Shown piece after piece: positions 15,601-27,214 of a stretch of DNA of 64,000 bases. This stretch comes from Acanthosoma haemorrhoidale. Lineage: Eukaryota; Arthropoda; Insecta; Hemiptera; Acanthosomatidae. The notes under the pieces are model-generated. The model was not told the origin of the DNA. It worked only from the letters and a program-made list of their open reading frames with translations, and searched no databases. Position numbers and translations under genes: made by a program. Position 1 is the first letter of the stretch; each line of letters begins with the position of its first letter. The stretch covers positions 116,083,475 to 116,147,474 of the forward strand of contig OV884013.1 of assembly GCA_930367205.1 (NCBI GenBank), written 5' to 3'.

Positions 15601-18600
15601 CAGCAGCTCATTTAACTGGGATATAAGTTCCAGAGGTATATTTCGGCCCACACCTTTTTATGATCTCCGGCCAGCAGCTCATTTAACTGGGATATAAGTT
15701 CCAGAGGTATATTTAGGCCCACACCTTTTTATGATCTCCGGCCAGCAGCTCATTCAACTGGGATATAAGTTCCAGAGGTATATTTAGGCCCAAACCTTTT
15801 TATGATCTCCGGCCAGCAGCTCATTTAACTGGGATATAAGTTCCAGAGGTATATTTAGGCCCAAACCTTTTTATGATCTCCGGCCAGCAGCTCATTTAAC
15901 TGGGATATAAGTTCCAGAGGTATATTTAGGCCCACACCTTTTTATGATCTCCGGCCAGCAGCTCATTTAACTGGGATATAAGTTCCAGAGGTATATTTAG
16001 GCCCACACCTTTTGATGATCTCCGGCCAGCAGCACATTTAACTGGGATATAAGTTCCAGAGGTATATTTAGGCCCACACCTTTTTATGATCTCCGGCCAG
16101 CAGCTCATTCAACTGGGATATAAGTTCCAGAGGTATATTTAGGCCCACATCTTTTTATGATCTCCGGCAAGCAGCTCATTTAACTGGGATATAAGTTCCA
16201 GAGGTATATTTAGGCCCACACCTTTTTATGATCTCCGGCCAGCAGCTCATTTAACTGGGATATAAGTTCCAGAGGTATATTTAGGCCCAAACCTTTTTAT
16301 GATCTCCGGCCAGCAGCTCATTTAACTGGGATATAAGTTCCAGAGGTATATTTAGGCCCAAACCTTTTTATGATCTCCGGCCAGCAGCTCATTTAACTGG
16401 GATATAAGTTCCAGAGGTATATTTAGGCCCAAACCTTTTTATGATCTCCGGCCAGCAGCTCATTTAACTGGGATATAAGTTCCAGAGGTATATTTAGGCC
16501 CAAACCTTTTTATGATCTCCGGCCAGCAGCTCATTTAACTGGGATATAAGTTCCAGAGGTATATTTAGGCCCACACCTTTTTATGATCTCCGGCCAGCAG
16601 CTCATTTAACTGGGATATAAGTTCCAGAGGTATATTTAGGCCCAAACCATTTTATGATCTCCGGCCAGCAGCTCATTTAACTGGGATATAAGTTCCAGAG
16701 GTATATTTAGGCCCAAACCTTTTTATGATCTCCGGCCAGCAGCTCATTTAACTGGGATATAAGTTCCAGAGGTATATTTAGGCCCAAACCTTTTTATGAT
16801 CTCCGGCCAGCAGCTCATTTAACTGGGATATAAGTTCCAGAGGTATATTTAGGCCCAAACCTTTTTATGATCTCCGGCCAGCAGCTCATTTAACTGGGAT
16901 ATAAGTTCCAGAGGTATATTTAGGCCCACACCTTTTTATGATCTCCGGCCAGCAGCTCATTTAACTGGGATATAAGTTCCAGAGGTATATTTAGGCCCAA
17001 ACCTTTTTATGATCTCCGGCCAGCAGCTCATTTAACTGGGATATAAGTTCCAGAGGTATATTTAGGCCCACACCTTTTTATGATCTCCGGCCAGCAGCTC
17101 ATTTAACTGGGATATAAGTTCCAGAGGTATATTTAGGCCCAAACCATTTTATGATCTCCGGCCAGCAGCTCATTTAACTGGGATATAAGTTCCAGAGGTA
17201 TATTTAGGCCCAAACCTTTTTATGATCTCCGGCCAGCAGCTCATTTAACTGGGATATAAGTTCCAGAGGTATATTTAGGCCCAAACCTTTTTATGATCTC
17301 CGGCCAGCAGCTCATTTAACTGGGATATAAGTTCCAGAGGTATATTTAGGCCCACACCTTTTTATGATCTCCGGCCAGCTGCTCATTTAACTGGGATATA
17401 AGTTCCAGAGGTATATTTAGGCCCAAACCTTTTTATGATCTCTGGCCAGCAGCTCATTTAACTGGGATATAAGTTCCAGAGGTATATTTAGGCCCACACC
17501 TTTTTATGATCTCCGGCCAGCAGCTCATTTAACTGGGATATAAGTTCCAGAGGTATATTTAGGCCCAAACCTTTTTATGATCTCCGGCCAGCAGCTCATT
17601 TAACTGGGATATAAGTTCCAGAGGTATATTTAGGCCCACACCTTTTTATGATCTCCGGCCAGCAGCTCATTTAACTGGGATATAAGTTCCAGAGGTATAT
17701 TTAGGCCCAAACCTTTTTATGATCTCCGACCAGCAGCTCATTTAACTGGGATATAAGTTCCAGAGGTATATTTAGGCCCACACCTTTTTATGATCTTCGG
17801 CCAGCAGCTCATTTAACTGGGATATAAGTTCCAGAGGTATATTTAGGCCCACACCTTTTTATGATCTCCGGCCAGCAGCTCATTTAACTGGGATATAAGT
17901 TCCAGAGGTATATTTCGGCCCACACCTTTTTATGATCTCCGGCCAGCAGCTCATTTAACTGGGATATAAGTTCCAGAGGTATATTTAGGCCCACACCTTT
18001 TTATGATCTCCGGCCAGCAGCTCATTTAACTGGGATATAAGTTCCAGAGGTATATTTAGGCCCACACCTTTTTATGATCTCCGGCCAGCAGCTCATTTAA
18101 CTGGGATATAAGTTCCAGAGGTATATTTAGGCCCACACCTTTTTATGATCTCCGGCCAGCAGCTCATTCAACTGGGATATAAGTTCCAGAGGTATATTTA
18201 GGCCCACATCTTTTTATGATCTCCGGCCAGCAGCTCATTTAACTGGGATATAAGTTCCAGAGGTATATTTAGGCCCAAACCTTTTTATGATCTCCGGCCA
18301 GCAGCTCATTTAACTGGGATATAAGTTCCAGAGGTATATTTAGGCCCACACCTTTTTATGATCTCCGGCCAGCAGCTCATTTAACTGGGATATAAGTTCC
18401 AGAGGTATATTTAGGCCCACACCTTTTTATGATCTCCGGCCAGCAGCTCATTCAACTGAGATATCAGTTCCAGAGGTATATTTAGGCCCACACCTTTTTA
18501 TGATCTCCGGCCAGCAGCTCATTTAACTGGGATATAAGTTCCAGAGGTATATTTAGGCCCACACCTTTTTATGATCTCCGGCCAGCAGCTCATTTAACTG

Positions 18601-18899
18601 GGATATAAGTTCCAGAGGTATATTTAGGCCCAGACCTTTTTATGATCTCCGGCCAGCAGCTCATTTAACTGGGATATAAGTTCCAGAGGTATATTTAGGC
18701 CCACACCTTTTTATGATCTCCGGCCAGCAGCTCATTCAACTGAGATATCAGTTCCAGAGGTATATTTAGGCCCACACCTTTTTATGATCTCCGGCCAGCA
18801 GCTCATTTAACTGGGATATAAGTTCCAGAGGTATATTTAGGCCCACACCTTTTTATGATCTCCGGCCAGCAGCTCATTCAACTGGGATATCAGTTCCAG

Positions 18900-20650
18900 A
18901 GGTATATTTAGGGACCACACCTTTTTATGATCTCCGGCCAGGAGCTCATTCAACTGGGATATCAGTTCCAGAGGTATATTTAGGGACCACACCTTTTTAT
19001 GATCTCCGGCCAGGTGCTCATTCAACTGGGATATCAGTTCCAGAGGTATATTTAGGGACCACACCTTTTTATGATCTCCGGCCAGGAGCTCATTCAACTG
19101 GGATATCAGTTCCAGAGGTATATTTAGGGACCACACCTTTTTATGATCTCCGGCCAGCAGCTCATTTAACTGGGATATAAGTTCCAGAGGTATATTTAGG
19201 CCCAGACCTTTTTATGATCTCCGGCCAGCAGCTCATTTAACTGGGATATAAGTTCCAGAGGTATATTTAGGCCCACACCTTTTTATGATCTCCGGCCAGC
19301 AGCTCATTCAACTGAGATATCAGTTCCAGAGGTATATTTAGGCCCACACCTTTTTATGATCTCCGGCCAGCAGCTCATTTAACTGGGATATAAGTTCCAG
19401 AGGTATATTTAGGCCCACACCTTTTTATGATCTCCGGCCAGCAGCTCATTCAACTGGGATATCAGTTCCAGAGGTATATTTAGGGACCACACCTTTTTAT
19501 GATCTCCGGCCAGGAGCTCATTCAACTGGGATATCAGTTCCAGAGGTATATTTAGGGACCACACCTTTTTATGATCTCCGGCCAGGTGCTCATTCAACTG
19601 GGATATCAGTTCCAGAGGTATATTTAGGGACCACACCTTTTTATGATCTCCTGCCAGGAGCTCATTCAAGTGGGATATCAGTTCCAGAGGTATATTTAGG
19701 GACCACACCTTTTTATGATCTCCGGCCAGCAGCTCATTTAACTGGGATATAAGTTCCAGAGGTATATTTAGGCCCAAACCTTTTTATGATCTCCGGCCAG
19801 GAGCTCATTCAACTGGGATATCAGTTCCAGAGGTATATTTAGGGACCACACCTTTTTATGATCTCCGGCCAGGAGCTCATTCAACTGGGATATCAGTTCC
19901 AGAGGTATATTTAGGGACCACACCTTTTTATGATCTCCGGCCAGCAGCTCATTCAACTGGGATATCAGTTCCAGAGGTATATTTAGGGACCACACCTTTT
20001 TATGATCTCCGGCCAGCAGCTCATTCAACTGGGATATAAGTTCCAGAGGTATATTTAGGGACCACACCTTTTTATGATCTCCGGCCAGGAGCTCATTCAA
20101 CTGGGATATCAGTTCCAGGGGTATATTTAGGGACCACACCTTTTTATGATCTCCGGCCAGCAGCTCATTCAACTGGGATATCAGTTCCAGAGGTATATTT
20201 AGGGACCACACCTTTTTATGATCTCCGGCCAGCAGCTCATTCAACTGGGATATCAGTTCCAGAGGTATATTTAGGGACCACACCTTTTTTATGATCTCCG
20301 GCCAGCAGGTCATTCAACTGGGATATCAGTTCCAGAGGTATATTTAGGGACCACACCTTTTTATGATCTCCGGCCAGCAGCTCATTCAACTGGGATATCA
20401 GTTCCAGAGGTATATTTAGGGACCACACCTTTTTATGATCTCCGGCCAGCAGCTCATTCAACTGGGATATCAGTTCCAGAGGTATATTTAGGGACCACAC
20501 CTTTTTATGATCTCCGGCCAGGAGCTCATTCAACTGGGATATCAGTTCCAGAGGTATATTTAGGGACCACACCTTTTTATGATCTCCGGCCAGGAGCTCA
20601 TTCAACTGGGATATCAGTTCCAGAGGTATATTTAGGGACCACACCTTTTT
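18900..20650 (-). repeat. 72-bp variant units with an open 24-residue repeat frame
   Basis: About twenty units here read taggga-ccacacc instead of taggcc-cacacc, making the unit 72 bp. They fall in three clusters (about 18911-19136, 19487-19710, 19840-20640) separated by 71-bp units. On the minus strand one frame stays open through each cluster and encodes a 24-residue repeat containing LELISQLNELL, AGDHKK and VWSLNIP. The longest open stretches are 19768-20313 (181 codons) and 20237-20644 (136 codons); a T6 instead of T5 run near 20285 separates them. There is no ATG at the right-hand edge: the frame begins after a TAG about 30 bases outside the array, so a real gene would need an upstream exon. 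The plus strand is also open in one frame (no ATG). The peptide looks like a short amphipathic helix followed by a Pro/Gly turn. I know no matching family, and coding status is unproven. Confidence 0.6.
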
Positions 20651-21934
20651 TATTGAGCGAAAACTTTCCTAAATCGCCTATCTTCATGCGCACCTCTTTC
20701 TCTACCCGGGGAATGCTCTTCGAGACGGATTCCTTCAATATATTATTAAGAATTAATACATCGTTAATATATATTAATAATAATATATATTATATTCTCT
20801 CTTTACTGTTATTACATAGTCCGGTATTGTCGGTCCACATTCTACTGATCTCATTTGAGTCGTTTAATCATTTTCAAAAATTTCACAGGAGAGACATAAA
20901 AACTAACACTCAGTGCTGGTTTTTATCAGAATTTCACTAAAGGAAGTTATAGAATAGGCTTAAGTATATCGCTACTTTAACGCCTCAAATTTATTTTCGT
21001 TCCATTCCTTTGTCAAATGTGAAATAAGTCATCTATTTGCACACACTTTCCTCTGGGAAAACTAGATTCCACCGACTGGGCAAGCGGCCATTTGCATGAA
21101 GAGTAAATTTGCATAAATAAAGCTGACCCCCCCCCCTGCCACCACCGGCTTAAACAATCCATTTGTAATAGGATCAACATTTATTTTCCTCCTGTCTGTT
21201 GTTGCTAGCCTTGCATGGGTAATGGAGTTGTGTTAAAATGCTGAACATTGCGTAAAAATAAATTCAAATTCCTTGTTTATTTTCATTTGAGCAATAAACT
21301 ATGGGGTTATATGAGTGTTGTATGTCAAACTTCTGTTTTAATATGCAACATTTCAATTACGTGAGGTCCTAACAGCGATTCTCTGGCTGAAATTGTAACA
21401 AGGTTAGATATATAAAGAAACTGTATTCTTAGACCAAGTCCTCTATGAATAATAATTAAGTATGGCCGATAAAAAAGAAATATCGCGTGACTAAGAATTT
21501 TAAAAAGCATTCCAGTAAATAAATTCATAGATAGAACCTTATAAAAATATATGATACAATATTAAATTAAAATATAACATAGCAGAAACACAAATAATGG
21601 TAAATAACGAGGAAGACACTATCCTAACATCTGAATACATACAGTCAAGAAAATATATAGTATTTTATATAGGAGGAGTTTGATGTTTGTTTTTACAAAC
21701 TATTCCATAAAATTTATTAAGGGAACATTTAAAAAAAATATAAAATATTTTAAATACCAACAAAATTACCAGGATTCTAAACAGTAATTAGTACATTGTA
21801 ATAATGGCAATTTAAAATTCACAGAGTGTTAACGCATCTACGAATGTGTACGAATAATGCCGAACAATCCCGATCTACCTGGTTTGCATTATCATACTAG
21901 TAGAGAAAACAAACTGTTCATTCTTGTATGAGTT
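20651..21934. other. AT-rich flank of the satellite
   Basis: The satellite ends abruptly and unrelated AT-rich sequence follows, with a poly-C run near 21128. No protein homology, RNA gene or repeat shared with the rest of the window was seen. The short open frame at 20653-20940 starts on TTG and shows no family signature. Confidence 0.5.
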
Positions 21935-22066
21935 TTTTTTTTTTTTCTTCTTCTTTCATAGCCCCTTTAAAATTGCAAATAATTATAGATCCTCAGGCGT
22001 GTCTATTTACAAATTATTTATGTATTTCCTGTGGCATCGCTACATTATATACAGGTTTTGTCATAA
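21935..22066 (-). mobile_element. LINE D 3' UTR fragment (copy D1)
   Basis: The segment matches the 3' end shared by copies at 43690, 45257 and 61590: catagcccctttaaa, then gatcctcaggcg, then tttcctgtggcatcgctac. Read on the minus strand, it is the tail of a non-LTR element with the terminal hairpin region and an A-rich end (the T run at 21932-21946). Only the UTR remains. Confidence 0.75.
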
Positions 22067-22560
22067 CAAATGTTTAAATAAAGGGGGTTTGGGAGGGAGA
22101 AATATAAAAAAAAAAAAAAAAAAGGTGTGTTAAAACTACAATCTTCAAATAATCTATACTTTGATAGCACTAATTATTTTTTAATTATTTGCCAAATAAA
22201 AAGAGGTGGGATTATTTTTTTTAACTATTTTAAAACCTCCTAATTATAGCATGAAAAAAGTATATAATAATTAATAATTGATACACAAATCTCTCCTCTT
22301 TTTGCCATTCACAGATGCATTTGAAGGAGTGCATAAATATAATACTTTCTTTTTGTGGTTAAAATTTCATAGTCACATATACAACACTAGGTGATCAGGG
22401 TCACCTTCAGCTTATTACCGGGAAAGAGGTGGGGTTTCAAACACAAGACTTTTTATGATGTTCTCGGATAGTAAGTCTTGCACGGGTCTAAATTGAGTCT
22501 ACTTATGTACGCATTAAAGGATAAATAGCGCAGCTTTATTATTTTCACTAATAAGTAAGT
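22067..22560. other. Unassigned AT-rich sequence
   Basis: Holds an A18 run at about 22107-22124 and no recognisable gene or repeat. Confidence 0.4.
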
Positions 22561-22745
22561 TCATGAAATTCCATAGTAACCTATCCAACCACCCTAATTC
22601 CCTAGCACAGTCATTGTACTGCACCACTCATCCCTATAATCCTCCTCAGAGACTAAAACGGCAGTGGCTTCGTGACCATCTATAAATACGTGACAATGGG
22701 AGTCCTGGCAACCACCAGATTCTCTAATCATGTCCTGAGCGTATG
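22561..22745 (+). mobile_element. LINE C fragment (copy C1)
   Basis: Matches the end of the jockey-like C element: ccatagtaacctatccaacc, then catccctataatcc, then atcatgtcctgagcg. The coding tail (N-H-P-N-type motif followed by a Lys/Arg-rich end) is mutated. The 3' UTR is missing beyond the cctgagcg motif. Confidence 0.75.
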
Positions 22746-23859
22746 GAGCGTATCCATGACTCAAAATATATTGTAATTGAAAGCATATATTCTTCTATAA
22801 TAATGTATTATTTTTTGTTATTTATCTTGTTTTGTGTATACTTTTGTTTGTAGTTGCATTGATTAAAGCCTAAATGTTGTGTGCAATAATTTAACTAATC
22901 CTACTCCAAACTAGTCGTAATATTGTATCCTATATGATTATCATTTTTTCATTTGTGGGATCATTTTAAAAATAAATTGTATGTTTTATAGTGAAGCTTG
23001 TAAGTTTATACTTCCTCATCATATCACAAGTTTTATCAATTTAAAAATAAAAAGGTACATAATGATCTATGTTTTTTGTGTATTTTACTAAATGTCCTCT
23101 TTTTCTTCAATCAGAAAATTTGGTGACTGTACCTCTTGCTTAGAAGACCCGTCAGCCAAAGCAGTCGCACCTGTCCTCCACAACTCCAGAAAGGACACGG
23201 GTTCACTTCGACTCCACGTTCTATTCCTTAGCAATGAGTATTGTGATAAATAAATGAACGATTGAATCATTAGTATTGTAATCTAAACAATATGCCCTTA
23301 AAGCTTCTTCTGTCTACTATCCCATCGAGTGAATATTTCCCTGGAGCGCTCTCTCTCATTTCTTGTTGATAACATAAGCCCGTTCTAGAATATTAATGAG
23401 GACCAGGTTGGAAATGTCTCCTAGACGACGGACCACACCCGTGGGAAATCAGCATGAGTCCTTGACACGGACTACTTGTCACTGTTAAATGGCTTTTCAC
23501 CTTAACGCCATCGCATCTAAACAGGAACGCTGATATAGCTGGATAATTTTACCTCCATTGATTAGCGGGTGGCACCCTCAACGGATTGACTCCATAGCTG
23601 AAGCGATTAGAGTTGAAAAAGTGTGCTCCCAAGTCATTGAACGAGCCGGGAAAACCAGGGATATTACACTTCAATGATATGACTCTCACAGGTAGAGCAA
23701 TTTGAGTTATAAGCCTATGCTTTTATTATTAACATAATAAACAATATAAATTATAACAGATAAATTTGTATAGCGGTATTGGTCCCAATTGTATTGATAA
23801 CGACTAATGATGATCACCCAATTTTTTCATTTGCCTGTTAATTATAAATAGACTGTATT
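22746..23859. other. Unassigned sequence with one weak exon-like block
   Basis: Mostly AT-rich. On the minus strand 23088-23270 is open, and the portion 23140-23240 is GC-richer with a possible CTAAG acceptor and an AGAG|GTACAG donor. The peptide (includes NRTWSRSEPVSF) matches nothing I know, and the evidence is too thin to call a gene. Confidence 0.3.
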
Positions 23860-24617
23860 GAGGTTGGCGAGAGAGTAATTTCAGTTTTTTAGTGTGAGAT
23901 AAAACTTCATTTTTTCTATACAAAAAATGATCTTTAATCAGTCAAATATCTTCCATTCTGTTCGATGACCATTTGCCATCTTTCTGCTAACTTCATGATC
24001 CCGCGCTTATAGAGCTTCTGGTCCTTATCAGCATAAAACTCAGTCAAGTACGATATGAGGTAATCGTTATTACTTAAATTTTTACCATTTAAAAAGGTTT
24101 GTAAACTTTGAAATAAGTGATAATCCGATGGTGCAAGGTCCCTTCCCAACCAAGCTGGTCATAGTCCAAGAGGTCCTATATGATTTTCAATTGTTGTGTG
24201 TGATACATTTAACTGTTTTGCAATCTCTTGCACAGTTATATGACGATTCGATTCAATTAAGGCTTTCATTTTATCATCAACTTCAGTAGGTCATTTTTCA
24301 GTGAAAAATGTGCAGAACGAAATATTCTAAACCATTCTAACACGTGCGATCTGTTAAACAATCAACACCATAAACTCACATATCTCTTTGTGAGCCTCGT
24401 CCGTTTTCTTGCCTTTATAAAAATAAAAAAGTAAAATGTGCCAAAAACGCTTCTTTTTGCACTCCATGTTAAAACTGACAGTTGTAAACAAAATTACACG
24501 GAATTTGTTTCTATAGCAGCCTAAAGGTATCGACTACCAAATCTCAAAAGAAAAACATTCTAACATTGATAAAAGAATAACGAAACAAACATAACGCTAT
24601 CTACTGGTGCCAACCCT
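23860..24617 (-). mobile_element. Internally deleted mariner element (M2)
   Basis: Terminal inverted sequences gaggttggcgag (left) and gtgccaacccta (right, reversed TAGGGTTGGCAC) bound about 758 bp; a full mariner is about 1.3 kb. The minus strand holds the transposase N-terminus (MECKKKRFWHILLF, near 24465) and the C-terminus (LAPSDYHLFQSLQTFLNGK to ERWQMVIEQNG). The centre is missing, including the first two catalytic aspartates. The final PSDYHLF motif with the third acidic residue survives. The element is a mauritiana-type mariner relic and cannot make an active transposase. Confidence 0.85.
23934..24149 (-). pseudogene. Mariner transposase C-terminal fragment
   Basis: About 70 residues remain open, beginning in the D34D box region (LAPSDYHLF) and running through NGKNL, YKRGIMKLAERW and IEQNG to the natural stop. 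This is the usual end of mariner transposases. The catalytic core upstream is gone, and the methionine in front of it is not the native start. Confidence 0.85.
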
Positions 24618-25130
24618 ATACTTAGCTATGGGGTAATATTGTAAAAGTTTATTTCGGAAGAGCCTGTGAAAAAAGTTATCCGGAAATAGTAGGGACCTCC
24701 ATTTAGGTTTAGAGTGCATAAGGGCGGGGGAGATTCTCTCAACATGGGGTGTTGGTCAACGTTGCAGATTGGAACTATAAGGAATTGTAGAGTAGATGCT
24801 ATGTCATCATATTTAACATTTGCATGTTCAGCACTTCTGTATTATGTGTGTTGCTTGGAGCCTGTTAGTTCTATTGGATAATTTCATATGTCCATAACTA
24901 GAGAGGAACCAACACCCATTGTGTGTAAAACACAAACTACGACCAGCGAATGAGGAGATATAGGTAGCTGATTGTAGTCGATAAAGGGAGTTTTTACCCA
25001 TCGGGGAATTCAAGAGATAAGGACAATTATATGACTCATTGGGGATTTTTTCACGGAAATAAGTACACTTCGTTGTAATACGTAGATGTAGATAACGTGT
25101 ATTTTATACGGACAACAACCATAGTAGAGG
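24618..25130. other. Unassigned sequence
   Basis: No repeat shared with the window and no protein family signature seen between the two transposon relics. Confidence 0.4.
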
Positions 25131-25987
25131 GTTGCCCCAGAATTAACGCAAGATTTGATTTAAATAGAAAACACAATTTTTAGTATTTTTGTTGTTATTT
25201 TTTTATTGAATTATAAAGTAAATAGGATAGGGTTATTTATGGAATAACACATCGGGCAAATGGGCCTCCACGACTTTTCTGGCACATACGCGCTCTTTTG
25301 TCGAAATTTTCCATTACCATTTGGCATAAATGTGGTTGAATTTCGTTGATGCAGCGTTGAATTTCCTCTTTTAATGCACGGGTTGATGTGGGCTTGTTGA
25401 CATACTCCTTCGACTTCAAATAACCCCATAAAAAGAAATCTAAAGATGTTAAATCACACGATCTAGGGTTAAATCACAATTCTGACCACCGAAACGAGAG
25501 AGTACACGACCTGGAAATGTCTCATACAGTATTTGAATTGTTTCATGGGGTGTATGGAATGTGGCACCATCTTGTTGAAACCACATATTGGCCACATAAA
25601 TATCATCCAATTTCGGCACAAAGAACTGTGTTATGGATTTTCAACAACACTCTCACGCACTGCTTCGATATTGACATTTGAACGGCTTGTTTTTGGACGA
25701 CCAGTGTGTTAAATGTCTCCAACTGATCCAGTCTCCCTACATTTTTCAATTAATTTCTTCACAGTTGATGAAGTCAAAACACTATTCCGACTATATTTTG
25801 TATGAAATTTTCGAACTACGCCGCCAAACTTTTATTATTTTTAAGATAATGTTCAAAAATAAACACGTTGTTCTATCGTGTAACAACGATTCCTTTTTAC
25901 TAACCAATAGTTTTTTTTTTTAGGGTTGCCAGCACTTTACTGCACAAATGGCGGCAAATTTAAATCTTGCGTTAATTCTGGGACACC
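25131..25987 (-). mobile_element. DUF4817-type DD34D transposon (copy B1), deleted inside
   Basis: Ends are inverted: ccagaattaacgcaag on the left, and cttgcgttaattctgg at 25967-25982. The minus strand carries an N-terminal helix-turn-helix region (25684-25905) whose start codon has decayed, then a junction near 25630. After it comes the C-terminal catalytic part with MWFQQDG (second Asp) and a degraded third-Asp region. The stretch holding the first catalytic Asp is missing. Frameshifts break the C-terminus. The deletion junction matches copy B4. Confidence 0.85.
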
Positions 25988-27214
25988 ATATCCATAACCA
26001 TGGTTTGTATAAAAAAAAGTACAATTGAAATTATGGATTATTTAATCATTTACGTAGTGCGGAGTATGGATTGCCCGATGAATTGCCAGGTTGGGACTAA
26101 GTCCAAAATAATATTTAAATTTTTAAAAAACTCTGGGGACGATGAGTACGTTTTTTGAGTTGTGAATTTCTAATTAGGATATAAATGACCCTATTGCTTG
26201 CATTGTTCTAATGCAAAAAAAAAGTTTCACTAAAGTTAAGGAAATTACAGCTGTCATAAAATTACCAATAAATGTATTAATGGCATATCATTTGTCACTA
26301 GATACAATTATAACTCTAATTAAATAAATAGATTTGCTGGATAGACCCAAAGGTTATATTTCAAATTTATTTTCAAGAAACTATGCTATTTGGCCTATAT
26401 TCTGAGTCTTAATCTCACTTGATATGAACCATAATATGCGCCTGCTATGTATACTGTACCTAAAAGCACCTAACCGAGAGTCCACGTGACATGTGTTACA
26501 CACGTGTGTTGCACCATGTTCGTTTTAAGTTTGTTCATAGTTGATTTTGTTTATTATTAATTAGTTTTTACGTATGTCATCCCACTTCTTATTTACAGAC
26601 GAGCAAATTAAATCCCAGAACCACTAAAAATGGAATTACTTGCTTTTAAGGTTTTACCATAGACCACCACACATACCACACACGATGTAACACATGACAT
26701 GAGGGAGGGTTTCAGGTCCCTAACTCTGTATACAAATATAGGCTTCATCACTTGGTCGCTTCTTTTCAAAATAAACTACACCATTCTCTTTCTGGATAGA
26801 AAAGGTAAGTTAGGTAACACAATGAATACTTAAAGGGTTTAATAGACCAGGGAACTGTGTACTTTGTGGCGAGAGAAGAGTGCCAATAGTCACGGGGAAG
26901 ATGCCCAGTTGTCATTCAATTACAATTGATTTGCATGACATAATCCATTACGCATATAAATTCTAATCAGATATAACCCCAAAGAGATTCGCCATACAAT
27001 AAGCTACCTGTTATATAACGTCTTGTTACAGAGCCATAACCCAAGGGTTATGGTGAACAGACAATTCTGTAATGAAATTTTAACATTGAGAGTAGACTAT
27101 GACATTTCTCATCTATTCATTGTAGTTTTTATTCAAAACTTTAACTCAAGATTACAAGAACTATTCATCAAACATATATATGTATGTATATTCAAAAGCG
27201 TAACTTAGATATAA
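25988..27214. other. Unassigned AT-rich sequence
   Basis: About 1.2 kb without a supported gene, RNA or shared repeat. Confidence 0.4.

Larger units (their letters stand above)
1..20650. repeat. 71-bp tandem satellite array
   Basis: The monomer runs from tatatttaggccc to aagttccagagg and starts at 1, 72, 143 and so on, a strict 71-bp period. About 288 units are present, allowing for the N gap. The array is cut by the window's left edge and stops sharply at about 20650 after a T run. Most units differ at only a few sites: cacacc/caaacc, cattcaac/catttaac, tttagg/tttcgg, cagctc/cagcac. Single-base deletions are rare. On the minus strand each standard unit has an in-frame TAA (GTG TGG GCC TAA), and 71 is not divisible by three, so the bulk array cannot encode a long protein. 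Short open frames inside it are by-products of the repeat. Length and homogeneity suggest a centromeric, pericentromeric or other heterochromatic satellite; that location is inference. Confidence 0.98.

Noticed and set aside
1..18836. Short open frames on the minus strand in the 71-bp array (for example 1534-1719, 15926-16108) as genes
   Set aside because: Each is one to three monomers read through variant units; the unit length shifts frame and a stop recurs in standard units.
1..20650. CRISPR array
   Set aside because: The repeat is contiguous with no unique spacers, and the DNA is eukaryotic.
18900..20650. Plus-strand open frame in the 72-bp units
   Set aside because: It has no ATG, and the usual variants (cag to aag at ATATCAG) turn it into a stop; the minus frame fits the variation better.
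20653..20940. Plus-strand ORF beside the satellite
   Set aside because: Starts on TTG, AT-rich composition, no motif and no splice or promoter support.
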